From Trichoplax sp. H2 (taxonomy: Eukaryota; Placozoa; Uniplacotomia; Trichoplacea), in assembly GCA_003344405.1 (NCBI GenBank), contig NOWV01000008.1, positions 1-64,000 of the forward strand: a DNA stretch of 64,000 nt, in the 5' to 3' direction. This document shows positions 60,838-64,000 of this stretch, piece by piece. Made by a program: the position numbers and the translations under genes. The number at the start of each line of letters is the position of its first letter. Positions within the stretch are counted from its first letter, which is position 1. The notes beneath the pieces are model-generated. The model saw nothing but the letters and a program-made list of their open reading frames with translations, ran no database searches and was not told where the DNA came from.

Positions 60838-63290
60838 ATGTATTGCCACATCATGTCATGGTGCAAAGCGAACAGAACAATTATTACTTATTGGGTGGCG
60901 ATTTGGATGGCTCTTTTTGATATTTCGATTACAACAGTTGTGACCATAGCAGCTAATAATGGTAGCTTATGCAGTCCACATTTAAAGTCCTATCAAATTG
61001 ATCAATCTGTATGCGATCTGTGGGTTCTTTCCTTGATACGATTCATTTTTGCCATAGCATGTGTTGGTGCAATCTTACGCTACAAACGAGCCGCTATTGA
61101 TCGAATTAAAATCATCAAAAAATTTAAATGGTTTATTATAACCCTGGTCCTTGCATTTTTAATTGCTAAAGCAATCTCAAGGCGACATCATTCACGTATT
61201 ACTGCTTATAATTGGTTTGAGATATTTATTGGAATAACTGTTCTATTTACGTTGTCTTGGCTATTAATTACCTTCCTTCTCTGTGGATTATCTATTTCAT
61301 CGATTCTTAGCGATGATGGCATTACGATTACTCGAATACCATTACTGGATAGTTCTAGAACTACCCTCAAATCGAACTTCAAGACAATTTTTCAACTTTT
61401 ACATTTATGCCTCGATGACAAATACTATATTTTAATTGGGTTTATATTTTTCCTGATAACAGCTGGTATCGATATTGCCGTACCTTACGTCGACGCTCTA
61501 ACATTTCAAGTCATCTTTAACGTCGGTGCTGCTCGAACAAAGCTTTATCTTATTCGAAATTTAGGCATTTTGTTAGCTTGTCGAACCCTTTGTGTAACAA
61601 TTCGTGATTACTTGCTCAATGTACAAATAGCACGAATGATTAAACGAATTCGGCAGAAACTTTTTGAAGTAATTCTCAAACAAGAAACGGGCTATTTCGA
61701 TACGGTCGATTCTGGCGAACTAACATCGAGATTAATATCTGATGTTAAAATCTTAAGTTCCGATATGACATTAAGCATCAATTTATTACTGAGCAGCATT
61801 ATACGTTCTGTGGGAATGGCTGTATTCATGTATGTCTTGTCCTATAAGCTAGCTTTACTGACCTTTATCTATATGCCCTTGGTAGCCGTTGTCGTGGATT
61901 ACTTCCAATCAAAGTTTAAGGTAGACCAACTTATATCTAAACTTATGCATAAATTTTATCGCTAGCTATTGTCATGAAATCTTCCGTAGCTTCTATGCTT
62001 TAAATGAATTTTCCGATATTTGTATTTATTTAATTCTATATAATTAATTTTTAACCTTTTCATTTACGGAAATTTTTCTAATTTAGATAAGTGGATAAAA
62101 TTTTACTTTTATTTAACGATAATGAAATACCAGTATTTATGCATATATTGAATCAATTTCTGAGCTTATAGCATGCATAGTATTAAGATAAAAGAAATAT
62201 TTCGAATATTAGGTATTATCAAAACGAAAACAAGACGCTATTGCTAATGCAAATTCAGTCGCCAACGAAGTGATTCCTTTTATCAAAGTTGTTCGCAGTT
62301 ACGCCAATGAAAAAGGTGAAATTCTGCACTATAATGATAAAGTCACCGAAGTATATGGCTATAGTCTGAAATTGGCAAGAGTATTTGCCGGATTTTTTGC
62401 TTTAACTGATGTAAGTTTATCGATAGAATTTCTATTTTTTAATTTTTTATCAGTAAGTAGCTAGCTTAAGGAAACCTTTGATTGTTACTAGTTTTTTTAT
62501 TTTAATACTCGGACTTGTCGTACCTATAATCTCGAAATACAAATTTTACTTTTATGTCCATAGCGATTTTTAAGAATAACCTGCTGTCTATAGAAACAGC
62601 ACGAGATCGAAATTGTTCTGCAATGCTATTATTTGCTAATATAGTACTCTATTTTAAGTGTTACTATTTCAATTTAAATCTATATCATGCCTTAATTACC
62701 TTATCAAAGAAAAATTCCCATTGCTATTTCAAGTCTTTGATTCGTTAACGGAGGGAAAAATTTTCAAGACCTTATTATTTGCAATAGAGTAATAACTACT
62801 CATTTACGGATACTACTTTTGATGAGGGATCAAGTTATGTCTAAAATATAGGGTTATAACTAACATGACTAATAAGATAATTACGATCACTAGATATTGG
62901 ATTTTTGTTGTAAATTAAACCAGTCATTCGAAATAACGCTTTATTAATATGATTCCGTGAAATATTTTACGATCGATAGATTTTTTAGCAAGATATAGAT
63001 TCGATTTATTTTATTTATTCAACTTTATTGTATTCTTGTATAACATGTACTACCTTCTAATTGTAAAGCAACTTCCAGAGATTTTATGATGAATTATTGT
63101 AGCAACCCTTTTAAGATTACCTTTATCGTTGAATATTAATCTGTGTATTTATAAAATCTAGTCCCTTAGAATTACTCTTAAAATAATTACTCTTTACTAC
63201 GGGAGCTACCTTACACATCACGAAGCTATCGACAGTACAACGATCTTCGCCTTTATCGTATTTCAGCCCATACTGCAAGGAGCAATACAG
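60838..63290 (+). CDS. TAP/TAPL-type ABC half-transporter B, 5' part (continues past window)
   Basis: Exons 60838-61920, 62213-62410 and 63162-63290 give 470 codons, all phase 0; the remaining exons with the nucleotide-binding domain lie beyond the window. Exon 1 carries four N-terminal membrane helices and the first part of the core membrane domain (ending VDYFQSKFK, compare VDYFGEWYK in gene A). Exons 2 and 3 are 198 and 129 nt, exactly as in gene A, and align without gaps (exon 3 ITLYYGS against VTLYYGG). Exon 3 is otherwise diverged. It is a tandem duplicate of gene A. The linker after TMD0 is shorter and lacks the Ser-rich stretch. Either the first ATG or the one at codon 6 (MSWCK) could be used. 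Whether it is a functional transporter cannot be judged without the missing exons. Confidence 0.8.
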
Positions 63291-64000
63291 GTATTAATAG
63301 CTTTTATAGCCATGTAATCCATATATGCATATATATTCAACAAGATCTTTAAGGTCAGTTTTCTAAATCGTTTTATATAGTTCAGTTGACTCTATTAGAC
63401 TATCTCATGCTTAATAAAGCACGGTAGAGCACTTAGTAAGAAATAACATGTTAGATATACTACCAAAACCAACTAAGGTATTAGAAAATGAAAACGTTAT
63501 GGTACCTACTGTAATTACGATTACTAATTAAAGTAGAGTATTCTACTTCTTTCTAGCTAGTCTACCTTCTCTATAGCTACTATACCAATAAACCACCTTT
63601 TATATGCTTCGTAGAGATATACGTGTTATCATAAGTTGAGAATGATAATCTTATCATATTCGAAAAGAACTCTACTTAAACTATTACACTTAATAATGCA
63701 AGTTTAGATTGATTCTATCTGACGATTCCTTTCTAATTTAAGCTACTGGTTTTCATCATAGATAAATTTCTATTGATACATTTAACATACGCTGTGCCGT
63801 ATTAGATAAATGTAAGCATTTCGTATCAGCTTAATTATATGGTGCCTTATGATGTATAACTATAATATTCTCAAGAAAAAATTACAACTATCTAAAAGTG
63901 ATCAGGTTAGCATTATACTCTTTTACCAGACAATATCTACTGTTATCAACAAACTAAATTAGTCACAGTTACAAACTATTTAAGTCATACCTTATCCTAA
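63291..64000. other. Window end, presumably intron 3 of ABC gene B
   Basis: By comparison with gene A the next exon should encode a helix followed by the nucleotide-binding domain. No matching sequence is present up to 64000, so this is probably a long intron; gene loss of the 3' half is the alternative. Confidence 0.45.

Overview
The window looks like nuclear DNA of an early-branching animal, most likely a placozoan (Trichoplax or a close relative). The grounds are AT-rich sequence, short GT-AG introns, an intron-dense PRP19 gene, and a cluster of membrane guanylyl cyclases carrying the nitrate/nitrite-sensing NIT domain, a combination I associate with placozoans. The assignment is inference; no rRNA or other species marker is present.

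Minus strand, 0.5-42.5 kb: four NIT-domain guanylyl cyclase genes in a head-to-tail array (519-3433, 12432-15438, 27040-29490, 37663-42549). Each has one long first exon (membrane segment, NIT domain, membrane segment, linker helix, most of the cyclase domain), then three small exons of 99, 92 and 51-69 nt that complete the cyclase. Intron phases (1, 1, 0) and the lengths of exons 2 and 3 are identical in all four, and all four read through without breaks. They should make cGMP in response to a ligand bound outside the membrane, plausibly nitrate, nitrite or a related small molecule. The spacers between them are 8-12 kb and hold no gene I can support.

42.5-47.9 kb: a gene-poor stretch rich in the palindrome GTACTGTAC. 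It carries two related short inverted-repeat elements (MITE-like) that are further duplicated around an assembly gap.

Plus strand, 47.9-52.5 kb: a complete 22-exon PRP19 (PRPF19) gene of 500 codons, with U-box, coiled coil and WD40 propeller; this is a spliceosome core factor and ubiquitin ligase.

Plus strand, 53.8-64 kb: two tandem TAP/TAPL-type ABC half-transporters. The first is complete (six exons, 797 codons, all nucleotide-binding motifs intact). The second is cut by the window edge after three exons; its exons 2 and 3 have exactly the lengths of the first gene's (198 and 129 nt), so the two are duplicates.

Five 20-N gaps occur, and each lies beside a near-identical repeat of neighbouring sequence. 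These look like unmerged overlapping contigs or haplotypes rather than biological duplications. The groups of genes (cGMP signalling, splicing, peptide transport) have no evident functional link; what links genes here is local tandem duplication.
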